Position numbers and translations under genes: made by a program. Below the pieces are notes generated by a model. That model was not told where the DNA came from and did no database searches. It was given only the letters and a program-made list of their open reading frames with translations. Of a stretch of DNA of 64,000 bases, positions 55,174 to 64,000 are shown piece by piece. This stretch comes from Bifidobacterium leontopitheci (GTDB taxonomy: Bacteria; Actinomycetota; Actinomycetes; Actinomycetales; Bifidobacteriaceae): positions 1 through 64,000 of the forward strand of contig NZ_WBVT01000002.1 of assembly GCF_009193355.1 (NCBI RefSeq), given 5' to 3'. The stretch's first letter is position 1, and each line of letters begins with the position of its first letter.

Positions 55174-56355
55174 GTGACCACTACGACACGAACCATCACC
55201 GTTCCCCCCGAACTGGACCCCGTCGCCGTGTTCGGGCCGGTGGATGAGGTCATCCGCGAGGTCGAGCGCGCCTTCCCCGAGCTGACGATCATCGTCAGGG
55301 GCAACAGGGTCGCCATCCTGTCGCATTCCAAGTCGACCGAATCCCAGGCCGCGAAGGCCGAGGAAGCCGTGCGCAGCATCGTCAAGGCGGCTTACGGGGC
55401 TCCGATGGACGCCGACACCGTCCGCAGGCTGCTTGACCAGGACGTCCTGCGCAACAAGGTGCGCGCGCAGCAAGGCGGCCGGCCGGTCACCGTCATGCCG
55501 CGCAACGCCGCAGGGCCGGCGTTCCCGCGCGGCGACGTCCATGCCGTACGCTCCCAGACGTCGGACGGCGGCGACTACCGCAAGCCGCGCATCCCCGGCG
55601 TCATCACGTTCGCGGCCGGCCAGCCGGTCCGTGCGAAGACCGCCGGGCAGATCGCCTACATGAACGCGGTCGACACGCACACCATCACGTTCGCCATCGG
55701 ACCGGCAGGCACCGGCAAGACGTATCTGGCTGTCGCGAAGGCGGTGCGTGCCTTCCAGGAGAAGCGCATCAGGCGCATCATCCTGACCCGTCCGGCGGTC
55801 GAAGCGGGGGAGAACCTCGGATTCCTGCCCGGCACGCTCAACGACAAGGTCGACCCGTATCTGCGGCCGCTGTACGACGCGCTTTCCGACATGCTCGGCC
55901 CAGACCAGCTGCACCGGTTCATGGACGACGGCACCATCGAGGTCGCCCCGCTCGCCTACATGCGCGGACGCACGCTCAACGACGCGTTCGTCATCCTCGA
56001 CGAGGCGCAGAACACGACCGAGCAGCAGATGAAGATGTTCCTCACCCGACTCGGCTTCAACACGACGATGGTCATCACCGGCGACGTGACGCAGATCGAC
56101 CTGACCGTGCCGAAGTCCGGTTTGCGGACCATCGAAGGCATCCTCGGCGGCATCGACGACATCGCCTTCGCCCACCTGACCGCCGTCGACGTCGTACGCC
56201 ACGAGCTGGTGGGCCGCATCGTCGAAGCGTACGACAGGCACGCCGCCATGCGCGAGCGGCTGCGCGACATGCGCGCACACAGCAGCGCCGGCAACGGCAC
56301 CGACAGCAACGCCAACAAGCCGAAGGGGAAGGACAGCGAACGCGATGAGCGTTGA
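55174..56355 (+). CDS. phoH: PhoH-like ATPase
   Basis: 393 residues, GTG start 10 bp after the HIT gene with AAGGGG. An N-terminal KH-like region (about 15-75) is followed by the PhoH P-loop ATPase: Walker A GPAGTGKT (176-183), [18 protein letters not shown], Walker [20 protein letters not shown] and [10 protein letters not shown] role in RNA metabolism with YbeY is suggested by the conserved pairing. Overlaps ybeY by 11 bp. Confidence 0.95.
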   Translation: MTTTTRTITVPPELDPVAVFGPVDEVIREVERAFPELTIIVRGNRVAILSHSKSTESQAAKAEEAVRSIVKAAYGAPMDADTVRRLLDQDVLRNKVRAQQGGRPVTVMPRNAAGPAFPRGDVHAVRSQTSDGGDYRKPRIPGVITFAAGQPVRAKTAGQIAYMNAVDTHTITFAIGPAGTGKTYLAVAKAVRAFQEKRIRRIILTRPAVEAGENLGFLPGTLNDKVDPYLRPLYDALSDMLGPDQLHRFMDDGTIEVAPLAYMRGRTLNDAFVILDEAQNTTEQQMKMFLTRLGFNTTMVITGDVTQIDLTVPKSGLRTIEGILGGIDDIAFAHLTAVDVVRHELVGRIVEAYDRHAAMRERLRDMRAHSSAGNGTDSNANKPKGKDSERDER

Positions 56356-56899
56356 AGTGACCAATGAGACCGTATGGAACATCGACGCGAAGGCGTTCTC
56401 GGATCTTGGACTGTGGGTGATGGACCAGATGCGCGTCAGCACCCAGTCCGACCTGACGATCCTGTTCGTCGACCCGGACCCGATCGCCGAGCTGCACGAA
56501 CGGTGGATGAACCTCGAAGGCCCCACCGACGTGATGAGCTTCCCCATGGACGAGCTGCGCCCGGGAGACGGCAAGACCGTGATGGAAGGCGTGCTCGGCG
56601 ACATCGTCATCTGCCCGTGGGTCGCGGCGCAGCAGGCGGCGGCCGCCGGCCACAGCACCATGGAGGAGATGATGCTCCTGACCATCCACGGCACGCTGCA
56701 CCTGCTCGGGTACGATCACGTCAACCCCGAGCAGGAACGACAGATGTTCGGGCTGCAGCGCCAGCTGCTGCTCACGTTCCTCGCCGTGCGCCATCAGTCC
56801 ATCGAACAGGCCACGCTGCCCGCCGGCGCGACGGACGCGCTCGCCCAATACGACGCGTTGCACGGCTCCGGACGCCAGATCACCGAACGGAAGGACTGA
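56345..56899 (+). CDS. ybeY: Endoribonuclease YbeY
   Basis: 184 residues. Zinc ligands His115, His119 and His125 in [11 protein letters not shown]. Preceded by [19 protein letters not shown], the usual conserved strand. It matures rRNA 3' ends and takes part in ribosome quality control. Overlaps phoH and is followed 1 bp later by corC. Confidence 0.96.
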   Translation: MSVEVTNETVWNIDAKAFSDLGLWVMDQMRVSTQSDLTILFVDPDPIAELHERWMNLEGPTDVMSFPMDELRPGDGKTVMEGVLGDIVICPWVAAQQAAAAGHSTMEEMMLLTIHGTLHLLGYDHVNPEQERQMFGLQRQLLLTFLAVRHQSIEQATLPAGATDALAQYDALHGSGRQITERKD

Positions 56900-56900
56900 C

Positions 56901-58352
56901 ATGCCGATCACCGAACCGTCGACCCTGGCGCTGATCGCCGCGCTCGTGGTCGTCGCCGCGTTGCTCGTGTGGTTCTCCCTGACCATGGCGGCTGCGGAGA
57001 GCGCCGTCGGCCGCGTCACGCGGGCGGGGCTCAACAACAAGATCCTCGAAGTGCAGACCGACACGGAGACCAGCCAGTTCACGCGCATGAAGAAGATCGG
57101 CCGCATCCACACGGTCCAGCATCTCATCGCCGACCGGTACGCCACCTCAGGCAGCTGCGCGTTCTTCCGCATCACCTGCAACGTGCTTGACGGCGTGCTC
57201 GTCGCCTGTCTGGCGGCGCTGCTCGAAGCACCGATATGGCTGGAGCTGCTGTGCGGGTTCGTGTTCGCGCTGATCGTCGGCGTCGTATCGATTTTGGTCA
57301 GGCCGCGGTCGGCGGGAGCGATCAAGCCCATCGACATCATGCTCTCCAGCGCGACGCTCGTCAAGATCGCGGTGGTGCTCACCCCGTTCGCCAAGATCGG
57401 CGGACAGCAGGGGCAGAAGCGCAGCCGTTCCAAGGAATCCTCCGACCTGTCCGAGGACGAGGAGCTGGAGAAGATTCAGCTCGAGCAGGGCAAGGCCACG
57501 ATCGACCGTCTCGTCGAGGCGAACGACTTCGACCCGGAGGTCTCCGAGATGCTGCGCAACGTGCTGATGCTCTCCGAGACGCTCACCCGCGAGATCATGG
57601 TGCCGCGCACCGACATGATCTGCCTCGACAAGGACGCCACGCTCGCCGACATGCTCAAGCTGTGCTCGCGATCCGGCTTCTCCCGCGTGCCCGTCATCGG
57701 CGAGGACGTCGACGACCTCATCGGCGTCGCCTACCTCAAGGACGCGGTCCGTGCCATCGCGTTCAACCCGCCCGCGCAAAGCCGGGCGGTCGCCACCATC
57801 GTGCGCCAGCCGATGCTCGTGCCCGAGTCCAAGCCGGTGGACGACCTCTTCCACGCCATGCAGCAGACGAGGCAGCATGTCGCCATCGTCGTCGACGAAT
57901 ACGGCGGCATCGCCGGCATGGTCACCATCGAGGACGCCATCGAGCAGATCGTCGGCGAACTCGAGGACGAACACGACCGCACCCAGCGCAGCGAGCCGGA
58001 GAAGATCGGCGAGCGCAAATGGAAGATGCCGGCGCGCACGCCCATCGCCACGCTCGAGGAGCTGTTCGAAATCGACATCGACGAGGACGACGTGGACACC
58101 GTCTACGGACTGCTCACGAAACTCATCGGCCGTGTGCCGATCGTCGGCGCGACCGCGGTCACGCGAGGCCTGCGACTGACCGCAGTCGATACTGCAGGAC
58201 GCCGCAAGAAGGTCTCCATGATCGTCGTCGAGCCGGCGGACGCACGTGACGACGACACGGCTGCCGACCAGGGCGAACGCGAAAACGGGCACGGCGAATC
58301 CGCTGACGTCCGCACCGGCGACGACCATGGGGCGGACGGCACGGCCAAGTAA
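56901..58352 (+). CDS. CNNM/CorC-type transporter-associated protein (hemolysin-related)
   Basis: 483 residues. Residues 1-160 are the CNNM (DUF21) membrane domain with about four helices. A CBS pair (about 235-355) includes the entry motif REIMVPRTDMICLD and VDEYGGIAGMVTIED. A C-terminal CorC_HlyC domain is followed by an acidic tail. Linked to Mg/Co export or regulation in relatives. It sits between ybeY and era, a widely conserved order. Confidence 0.93.
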   Translation: MPITEPSTLALIAALVVVAALLVWFSLTMAAAESAVGRVTRAGLNNKILEVQTDTETSQFTRMKKIGRIHTVQHLIADRYATSGSCAFFRITCNVLDGVLVACLAALLEAPIWLELLCGFVFALIVGVVSILVRPRSAGAIKPIDIMLSSATLVKIAVVLTPFAKIGGQQGQKRSRSKESSDLSEDEELEKIQLEQGKATIDRLVEANDFDPEVSEMLRNVLMLSETLTREIMVPRTDMICLDKDATLADMLKLCSRSGFSRVPVIGEDVDDLIGVAYLKDAVRAIAFNPPAQSRAVATIVRQPMLVPESKPVDDLFHAMQQTRQHVAIVVDEYGGIAGMVTIEDAIEQIVGELEDEHDRTQRSEPEKIGERKWKMPARTPIATLEELFEIDIDEDDVDTVYGLLTKLIGRVPIVGATAVTRGLRLTAVDTAGRRKKVSMIVVEPADARDDDTAADQGERENGHGESADVRTGDDHGADGTAK

Positions 58353-58413
58353 CCACAGTCAAGTGACGCAACCGGGCATCGGCCCGCAACAACCATATGC
58401 AGAACGGAACAAG

Positions 58414-59436
58414 ATGAACGAAGCAGCAACGAAGACGAACGACATCACCGAGAAGGCCGCGGCGACTGCCTCGGACACGGCAAAACAGGACCGGCCGCCA
58501 TACCGGTCCGGGTTCGTCGCCGTGGTGGGACGCCCGAACGTCGGCAAGTCGACGCTCATCAACGCGCTGATCGGCAAGCAGATCGCCATCGCATCCTCGC
58601 GCCCCGAAACCACGCGAAAGGCGATCCGAGGCATCCTCACCACCGAGAACGCGCAGCTCGTGCTGGTCGACACGCCGGGCATCCACCGCCCGCGCACGCT
58701 GCTCGGCCAGCGGCTCAACGACGTCGTGGAGGAGTCCCTCTCCGATGTGGACGCCATCGCGTTCCTGTTGCCCGCCGACCAGGAGATCGGCCCCGGCGAC
58801 AAGCGCATCCTCAGCCGTCTGCGCACCGACTTCGGCGTCAAGCAGGACGACGGCACGTTCACATGGAAGGTGCCGCTCATCGCGATCGTCACCAAGATCG
58901 ACGAACTCGGACGCCAGCAGCTCATCGACAAGCTCATGGAGATCGACCAGTTCGCGAACTTCACCGACATCGTGCCCGTGAGCGCCCTCGAACACGACAA
59001 TCTCGTCGAAGTGCAGAAGGTCCTCATCGCCAACACGCCCGAAGGGCCCAAGATGTACCCCGACGACCAGATCAGCGAGGAACGTCCCGAAGAGACCATC
59101 GCCGAGATGATCCGCGGCGCGTTCCTCGAGGAGCTCGACGACGAACTGCCGCATTCACTGGCCGTCGTCGTCGACTCCATCGAATACCCGCAGGACAACG
59201 AGTCCGGTGTGGCGTACGACGGCAAGATCCACGTCGTCGTGTCGATCTACGTGGAACGCGACTCGCAGAAGCCGATCATCATCGGCCGTGGCGCCGAGCA
59301 TCTCGTGCAGGTGAAGAAGCGCCTGCGCACGCCCGTCAACCGCATCGTCGGCGGCAAGGCGAAGCTCGACCTGCACGTCAAAGTCGCCAAAGGCTGGCAG
59401 TCCGATCCCAAGCAGTTGGAGAAACTAGGATTCTAG
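58414..59436 (+). CDS. era: GTPase Era
   Basis: 340 residues. Ribosome assembly GTPase that binds the 16S rRNA 3' end. G1 GRPNVGKST (39-47), the TTR switch (PETTRKAIRG), G3 VDTPGIH, and G4 as TKID instead of NKxD. A C-terminal KH domain (VSIYVERDSQKPIIIGRGAE) ends with WQSDPKQLEKLGF. SD is weak (ACGGAA, 8 nt). The last codons are part of a 26-bp perfect palindrome (59403-59458), so the 3' end of the gene is mirrored just after the stop. Confidence 0.97.
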   Translation: MNEAATKTNDITEKAAATASDTAKQDRPPYRSGFVAVVGRPNVGKSTLINALIGKQIAIASSRPETTRKAIRGILTTENAQLVLVDTPGIHRPRTLLGQRLNDVVEESLSDVDAIAFLLPADQEIGPGDKRILSRLRTDFGVKQDDGTFTWKVPLIAIVTKIDELGRQQLIDKLMEIDQFANFTDIVPVSALEHDNLVEVQKVLIANTPEGPKMYPDDQISEERPEETIAEMIRGAFLEELDDELPHSLAVVVDSIEYPQDNESGVAYDGKIHVVVSIYVERDSQKPIIIGRGAEHLVQVKKRLRTPVNRIVGGKAKLDLHVKVAKGWQSDPKQLEKLGF

Positions 59437-59458
59437 TTTCTCCAACTGCTTGGGATCG
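59403..59458. repeat. 26-bp perfect palindrome, left arm inside era coding sequence
   Basis: 59403-59428 (codons SDPKQLEKL of era) is the exact complement of 59433-59458, with only GATT between. The era stop codon (59434-59436) lies in the right arm. It will act as a strong hairpin at the mRNA 3' end. Since the left arm is constrained by the protein, the right arm must be a copied, inverted piece of era. Confidence 0.9.
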
Positions 59459-59612
59459 CTTCGCAGCTCGCTATCGCGGCTGCTCACTTCGCCTACGGAC
59501 AGCCCACAGGGCTGTCCGCTTCACGGCTCAGCCAAGCAGTTGGAGAAGCTCGGCTTCCAGCTTTCCCAACGGCCTGGAATAGCTTCGCAGCTCGCTATCG
59601 CGGCTGCTTGCC
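59410..59612. repeat. 124-bp tandem duplication after era
   Basis: The stretch from AAGCAGTTGGAGAA at 59410 recurs at 59534, and the 26-bp block starting TCGCAGCTCGCTATCGCGG at 59461 recurs at 59585, both at an offset of 124 bp. In the second copy the era tail is diverged (it would read KQLEKLGFQLSQ) and the palindrome is broken. A perfect hairpin GGACAGCCC-ACA-GGGCTGTCC (59497-59517) lies in the first unit. Confidence 0.75.
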
Positions 59613-59617
59613 CGACA

Positions 59618-59782
59618 GACCACCACCAGTCGACTTCGCCGACAGCCCCCGCCAGCGGGGGCGAGAATTCGAGTACATTCGCTTCCTCCGGCGGGGCTGT
59701 CGCGAAGCCGGCTGGAGGCCGATTGGGGGAGCGCCGCTCCCGCTGGCGGGAGCTGTCGAGCGAAGCGAGACTGAGGGTGGTC
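59618..59782. repeat. Inverted-repeat element (MITE-like), about 165 bp, copy 2
   Basis: GACCACCACCAGTC at the left is mirrored by GACTGAGGGTGGTC at the right (imperfect). Inside, GACAGCCCCCGCCAGCGGG is matched by CCCGCTGGCGGGAGCTGTC. A third, short inner region (GAGAATTCGAG) is unpaired. Shares ends and inner block with 30682-30809. Confidence 0.7.
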
Positions 59783-59833
59783 ACCCGCGCACTGTAAGCG
59801 AGCGAAAGTCCCAGTCAATCCCTACTTCAAGAC

Positions 59834-59891
59834 GCATGTATGGTGAGGGGGCGGAATCCCGGACAGGATTCCGCCCCCTCACCATACATGC
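59834..59891. terminator. 26-bp perfect bidirectional terminator
   Basis: 59834-59859 pairs perfectly with 59866-59891 around a 6-nt loop (CGGACA), 10 bp before the stop codon of the converging acyl-CoA synthetase gene. GAGGGGGCGG in the stem makes it very stable. Confidence 0.85.
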
Positions 59892-59900
59892 GGGCTTCAG

Positions 59901-61943
59901 CTACTTGGCTCGCTTCACGTACATCTGCGTGTTGAGCAACGTCGAATAGCGCTTGATGACCTTCGGACGAATCACCTTGAGCGAGGCGGTCAGCAGACCG
60001 TTCTCCTGGCTGAACTCCTCAGGCAGGATGATGAACTTGCGCACCGATTCGGCGCGCGAGACGCCCTCGTTGGCCTGATCGACCCACTTCTGCACTTCGG
60101 CGCGCACCGCAGCGTTATCGGCGGCTTCCTCCATGCTCATGTCACGGTCCAGACCCTTGGCCTCGAGCCACGGGCGCAGCGACTCCTCATCCAGCGTGAT
60201 GAGCGCCGAGATGAACGGGCGCTTGTCGCCGAGCACCAGCGCCTGCGAGACGATCTCGCACCGCTGGATGACTTCCTCGATCGGGCCGGGGGCCACGTTC
60301 TTGCCGCCTGCGGTGATGATCAGGTCCTTCTTGCGGCCGGTGATGTACAGGAAGCCCTCATGGTCAAGCCGGCCCAGATCGCCGGTGCGATGCCAGCCGT
60401 CCTCGGTGAACGCGCCTTCGGTGGCCTCGTCGTTCTTGTGGTAGCGGTGGAACACGACCGGTCCGGAGACCTGGATCTCGCCGTCCTCGGCGATGCGCAG
60501 GCTGAAGCTCGGGAACGGGATGCCGACGGAACCCTCATGGAACGTGACGCCCAGCGGGTTGAACGCGCAGGGCGCGGTCGTCTCGGTCAGACCATAGCCC
60601 TCATACACCGGCACGCCGGCGCCGCGGAAGAAGTTCATCAGCTCGGGGTCGAGCGGGGCGCCGCCCGAGACGATCCAGCGGACGCGGCCGCCGAGCACGT
60701 CGCGCAGCGACTTGTACACCACCGGGTCGAAGGACGCGCGGCGCATGGCGGTCAGCTTCTTGGCCTTGCCGTGCTCGCTGACCTCCTTCATGTACTGCTG
60801 GGCGGCGGTCACCGCGGCGGCGAACACGACGCCCTTCGCGCCGTGGCCGGCCTTCTGCGAGGCCGCGTTGTACACCTTCTCCAACACGCGCGGCACCACG
60901 ATCATCACCGTGGGACGGGCCGCCTGAAGGTCGGAGAGCAGCGTCTTGATGCCGGTAGCGATGTAGATGCGCAGGTTGCTGGCCACGCAGATGTAGTTGA
61001 TGGCACGGGCGAACGTGTGCGCCTGCGGCAGGAACAGCAGAATCGAACCGTTCGCGTCATGCTGCAGCAGGTCGGGCATGTAGTCGCGCAGGTTGAACGC
61101 GTCCGTGCAGTAGTTCTCGTGCGACATCTCGACGCCCTTCGGCGCGGAGGTGGAGCCGGAGGTGTAGATGATCGAGCACATGTCGGTCTTCTTCAGCGAG
61201 TCGATGCGCTCGTCCAGCTCCTCGTCGCTCACGGAATCACCATAGGCGGCGATCTCGTCCAGACCACCTGTCTCGATGCACACGATATGCTCCAGCGACG
61301 GGCAGTCCTCGATCGCGCCGTCGGCCTTGTCTCGCATCGCCGTGTCCTGGACGATGAGCAGGCGGGCGTCGGAATTGTTGACGATGTTGCGGATCTGCTC
61401 GGCGGAATCGGTGTCGTAGATCGAGGCGAGCACGCCGCCGCACGCCATGATGGCCGCGTCGGCAAGGTCCCACTCGTACGACGTACGGCACATGAACGCC
61501 ACGGCGTCGCCCTTCTTCAGACCATACCGCAGCAGACCCTTGGCGACCTGGCGCACCTCGGCGAGGAACTCGTTGGCCGTCTTGGTCACCCATTCGCCGT
61601 CGCGCTTGAACGTGTACAGCGGCTTGTCGCCCATACGCTCGGCGCGCTCGGCGTAGATGCTGTAGATCGTCGTATGGATGTCAAGCGGGGCGTTGCCCTT
61701 CGTCTGCGCCGTCAGCAGTCCGGTCACCGGATCGATGAACGTGGTCGTCGGATAGCCGGGACCCCACTCGTCGGTGTGGGGCAACGAGACCGCGTCATTG
61801 AGCGTCTCGAACTGCGCGTTCTGCGGATAATCCGGCTCGTTCGAGGAGTCATCACTCACCGGATGCGCGAAATCGCCCCCGAGCCGCAGCGCCTTGCGCG
61901 TAAGATTCGCGGTTTGCCGTCTGATCGAGCTGAACAATGACAC
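59901..61943 (-). CDS. Long-chain fatty acid-CoA ligase (AMP-forming)
   Basis: 680 residues, GTG start with AAGGAG 6 nt upstream. ANL superfamily: P-loop CSIIYTSGSTSAPKGVEMSH, core YEGYGLTETTAPCAFNP, ATP motif WHRTGDLGRLDHEGFLYITG and the hinge RKKDLIITAGGKNVAP. Activates fatty acids as acyl-CoA for lipid synthesis from exogenous acids, since bifidobacteria lack beta-oxidation. The LACS-type spacing and long N-terminus are like other actinobacterial FadD15-type enzymes. Confidence 0.95.
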   Translation of the reverse strand: MSLFSSIRRQTANLTRKALRLGGDFAHPVSDDSSNEPDYPQNAQFETLNDAVSLPHTDEWGPGYPTTTFIDPVTGLLTAQTKGNAPLDIHTTIYSIYAERAERMGDKPLYTFKRDGEWVTKTANEFLAEVRQVAKGLLRYGLKKGDAVAFMCRTSYEWDLADAAIMACGGVLASIYDTDSAEQIRNIVNNSDARLLIVQDTAMRDKADGAIEDCPSLEHIVCIETGGLDEIAAYGDSVSDEELDERIDSLKKTDMCSIIYTSGSTSAPKGVEMSHENYCTDAFNLRDYMPDLLQHDANGSILLFLPQAHTFARAINYICVASNLRIYIATGIKTLLSDLQAARPTVMIVVPRVLEKVYNAASQKAGHGAKGVVFAAAVTAAQQYMKEVSEHGKAKKLTAMRRASFDPVVYKSLRDVLGGRVRWIVSGGAPLDPELMNFFRGAGVPVYEGYGLTETTAPCAFNPLGVTFHEGSVGIPFPSFSLRIAEDGEIQVSGPVVFHRYHKNDEATEGAFTEDGWHRTGDLGRLDHEGFLYITGRKKDLIITAGGKNVAPGPIEEVIQRCEIVSQALVLGDKRPFISALITLDEESLRPWLEAKGLDRDMSMEEAADNAAVRAEVQKWVDQANEGVSRAESVRKFIILPEEFSQENGLLTASLKVIRPKVIKRYSTLLNTQMYVKRAK

Positions 61944-62207
61944 GTGATGCTCCTTGACCCTATGGAAAGCTTGCTAACTTATGCATAATAGTCCTTGCGC
62001 CCGCCAACTTCACCTTACGGTAGCGTAGGGAAGCCAGTCGCGCGTAGGGTGCGCGGCGCTTCCACCGCTGCGCGACCGTGACCCGGCAGGCTCGCACGAC
62101 CGTCCCGCACGATGGGACGAAACGCCGGTTCTCTGCGGGTATCGGCTACACTGTCCCACGTAACGGAAGCAAAGGCTGCTTCCCGATTCAACGAGGAAAG
62201 GGGACTC

Positions 62208-63356
62208 ATGGCAGCAATCCAAGAGCCCACGGTGACGTTCGGCGTCCTGAACGAGACCACGACCGACGAGTCGCGTGTCGCGTTGACCCCCGACATCGTC
62301 ACACGACTGCGCAAGGCCGGCGTGTCCTGCCTGATCGAACACGATGCCGGCATCGCCGCCGGATATGTCGACAACGATTACGAGAAAGCCGGCGCGCGGG
62401 TGCTCGACGCCGACGCGATCATCGCCGAAGCGGACGCGCTCGGCTTCGTAGGCCGCCCGGATGAGGGCCGGCTCGCCGGCATCAAGCCGGGAACCTGGGT
62501 GATCGGCATGCTCGGCTCGTTCACCGACGACCAGTACGTGGCCGCGCTCAGCAAGACCGGACTCGTCGGCATCGCCATGGAACGGCTGCCGCGACAGCTC
62601 AGCTCCGCGCAGTCCATGGACGAGATGACCTCCCAGAACTCGGTCATGGGATACAAGGCCGCACTCGTCGCCGCCAACGCATACGGATCGTTCTTCCCGA
62701 TGATGACCACGGCCGCGGGCACCGTCAGACCAGCCAAGGTGCTGATCCTCGGCGCCGGCATCGCAGGCCTGCAGGCCATCGGCACCGCAAAGCGCCTCGG
62801 CGCCGTCGTCACCGCGTACGACGTACGCCCCGCATCACGCGGCGAAGTCGAATCATTGGGAGCCAAGTTCCTCGACCTCGGGCTTGACTTCTCCGCCGGC
62901 CAGGGCGAAGGCGGCTACGCCCGCCAGCTCACCGCCGAGGAGCAGGCCGCCCAGCAGGCCGCCGTCGACGAGAAGGCCGCCGGGTTCGACGTGATCATCA
63001 CCACCGCCAAGGTCCCCGGACGCAAGCCGCCGCTGCTGCTCACCAAGGCCGGCGTCGACGGGCTCAAACGCGGAGCCGTCATCGTCGACTGCGCCGCCAG
63101 CGAGCTCGGCGGCAACGTCGAAGGATCGTCCGTCGGCACCCAGGTGACCGACGGGGGAGTGACCATCATCGGCGCGCCGTATCTCTCCAGCGAGGTAGCC
63201 AACACCGCCTCCAACCTGCTCGCGCGCAACGTCGCCGACGTGCTCGCCCACTTCGTGCGCGACGGCGCCCTGACCATCACCCCCGGCGAGGAACTCGACG
63301 ACGCGCTCGTCGTCGCCGGACGCCCCGACAGCGCGGCACAGGCCGGCAAGGCATAG
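62208..63356 (+). CDS. pntAA: NAD(P) transhydrogenase subunit alpha part 1
   Basis: 382 residues. NAD(H)-binding domain I of the proton-pumping transhydrogenase: FGVLNETTTDESRVALTPD, GYKAALVAANAYG, the Rossmann loop LILGAGIAGLQAIGTAKRLG with AYDVRP, and the mobile loop region before AKVPGRKPP. SD GAGGAAAGGGG before the ATG at 62208. TACACT near 62147 is a possible -10 box. First gene of pntAA-AB-B; together they use the proton gradient to make NADPH. Confidence 0.95.
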   Translation: MAAIQEPTVTFGVLNETTTDESRVALTPDIVTRLRKAGVSCLIEHDAGIAAGYVDNDYEKAGARVLDADAIIAEADALGFVGRPDEGRLAGIKPGTWVIGMLGSFTDDQYVAALSKTGLVGIAMERLPRQLSSAQSMDEMTSQNSVMGYKAALVAANAYGSFFPMMTTAAGTVRPAKVLILGAGIAGLQAIGTAKRLGAVVTAYDVRPASRGEVESLGAKFLDLGLDFSAGQGEGGYARQLTAEEQAAQQAAVDEKAAGFDVIITTAKVPGRKPPLLLTKAGVDGLKRGAVIVDCAASELGGNVEGSSVGTQVTDGGVTIIGAPYLSSEVANTASNLLARNVADVLAHFVRDGALTITPGEELDDALVVAGRPDSAAQAGKA

Positions 63357-63370
63357 GAGGAGAAACGATC

Positions 63371-63694
63371 ATGGACATCATCGTCGCCATCACATTGTTC
63401 ATCCTGGCGCTGCTCATCGGCGTCGAAGTCATCGGCAAGGTCCCCGCGACCCTGCACACCCCGCTCATGTCCGGGGCCAACTCGATCCACGGCATCGTCA
63501 TCGTCGGCGTCGTCATCGTCGCCGCACACGCCACATCGCCACTCGCATGGGTGTTCATCTTCCTCGCCGCCGTGCTCGGCACCATGAACGTCGTCGGCGG
63601 CTACGTCGTCACCGACCGCATGCTCGAGATGTTCAAATCCGACAAAACCAAGTCGAACGGCAAAGACGCCGCGACCAACGGAAAGGACAAGTAA
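63371..63694 (+). CDS. pntAB: NAD(P) transhydrogenase subunit alpha part 2
   Basis: 107 residues with three membrane helices: MDIIVAITLFILALLIGVEV, PLMSGANSIHGIVIVGVVIV (the conserved SGANSIHG) and WVFIFLAAVLGTMNVVGGYV. A Lys/Asn-rich tail ends it. SD GGAGGAG before the ATG, 14 bp after pntAA. It forms part of the proton channel. Confidence 0.95.
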   Translation: MDIIVAITLFILALLIGVEVIGKVPATLHTPLMSGANSIHGIVIVGVVIVAAHATSPLAWVFIFLAAVLGTMNVVGGYVVTDRMLEMFKSDKTKSNGKDAATNGKDK

Positions 63695-64000
63695 ATGGGT
63701 ACGTTGCAAGAGATCCTCAGCACGCCGCTCGGCGTCATCGAATGGTTCGTGTACCTGCTCGCCGCCGTCCTCTTCGTCGTCGGCCTGCACCTCATGAACT
63801 CGCCCAAGACCGCCCGCCGCGGCAACCTCATCTCCGCCGCCGGCATGGTCATGGCCTGCGTCATGGCCTTCATCGTGCTGCTCGAAAGCGAGATCGCCAA
63901 CGGGTTCCAGCACGGCGTCGCCGTCGCGCTGCTCGTCGCCGGCATCGCCATCGGCACCATCGTCGGCGTCTGGAGCGCCCGCAAAGTCAAAATGACCGAC
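63695..64000 (+). CDS. pntB: NAD(P) transhydrogenase subunit beta, N-terminal part
   Basis: The first 102 residues of the beta subunit; the gene continues past the right edge. Starts directly after the pntAB stop (TAA ATG) with AAAGGA 6 nt upstream. Three membrane segments are visible, with the family stretch GLHLMNSPKTARRGNLISAA. The NADP(H)-binding domain III must lie outside the window. Confidence 0.94.
   Translation, partial: MGTLQEILSTPLGVIEWFVYLLAAVLFVVGLHLMNSPKTARRGNLISAAGMVMACVMAFIVLLESEIANGFQHGVAVALLVAGIAIGTIVGVWSARKVKMTD

Overview
The window is a piece of a Bifidobacterium chromosome (high G+C Actinobacteria). The best single clue is a full-length xylulose-5-phosphate/fructose-6-phosphate phosphoketolase (3036-5513), the key enzyme of the bifid shunt. 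A fused shikimate kinase/3-dehydroquinate synthase, a SufBDCSU operon, class C sortase pilus genes and many SD-led ATG/GTG starts fit the same genus. I cannot name the species.

Layout. 1-76 is the 5' end of a transposase gene running off the left edge. 77-937 is non-coding and full of perfect palindromes. guaA (minus) and xfp (plus) diverge from an AT-rich 535-bp promoter region. 5.7-7.5 kb holds a PiT phosphate transporter with its DUF47/PhoU-like partner. 7.7-13.4 kb is a three-gene membrane operon with ATGA overlaps: a large DUF6020-like membrane protein, a Wzx-type flippase and a membrane glycosyltransferase-like protein, probably for cell-surface polysaccharide. 13.45-16.1 kb is the main accessory region. 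Two arrays of related hairpins flank a lower-GC cassette with two XRE regulators, a DUF4160-DUF2442 pair and small unknown proteins. The right array is preceded by a broken second copy of the glycosyltransferase 3' end, so the locus looks like an old tandem duplication replaced inside by foreign DNA.

16.1-35 kb is core genome: xanthine permease and xanthine phosphoribosyltransferase, an OatA-like acyltransferase, a PcrA/UvrD helicase with an odd Gly/Ser/Tyr/Arg linker, rpsD, a histidine phosphatase, two small membrane proteins, alaS-ruvX-mltG, an orphan A24 prepilin peptidase and the shikimate genes aroC-aroKB-aroQ. 34.9-40.6 kb (minus) is a sortase-dependent pilus operon followed by a LuxR-type response regulator. 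Then come a Q/G/Y-rich membrane protein, pyrG, a TraX-like protein (minus), the suf Fe-S operon (44.7-51.2 kb), glgC, a SpoU methyltransferase, tRNA-Leu(GAG), rsmE, a HIT protein, phoH-ybeY-corC-era, a long-chain acyl-CoA synthetase and the start of pntAA-pntAB-pntB, whose last gene runs off the right edge.

The most unusual content is not in the genes but in the structured DNA: hairpin arrays near 0.5, 13.5 and 16.0 kb with shared geometry; a 26-bp perfect palindrome made from the 3' end of era plus its mirror copy, followed by a 124-bp tandem duplication; and a pair of related inverted-repeat elements at 30.7 and 59.7 kb. Several genes also look leaderless, with a -10 box about 6-8 nt before the start codon. 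All of this was read by eye; no search or folding program was run.
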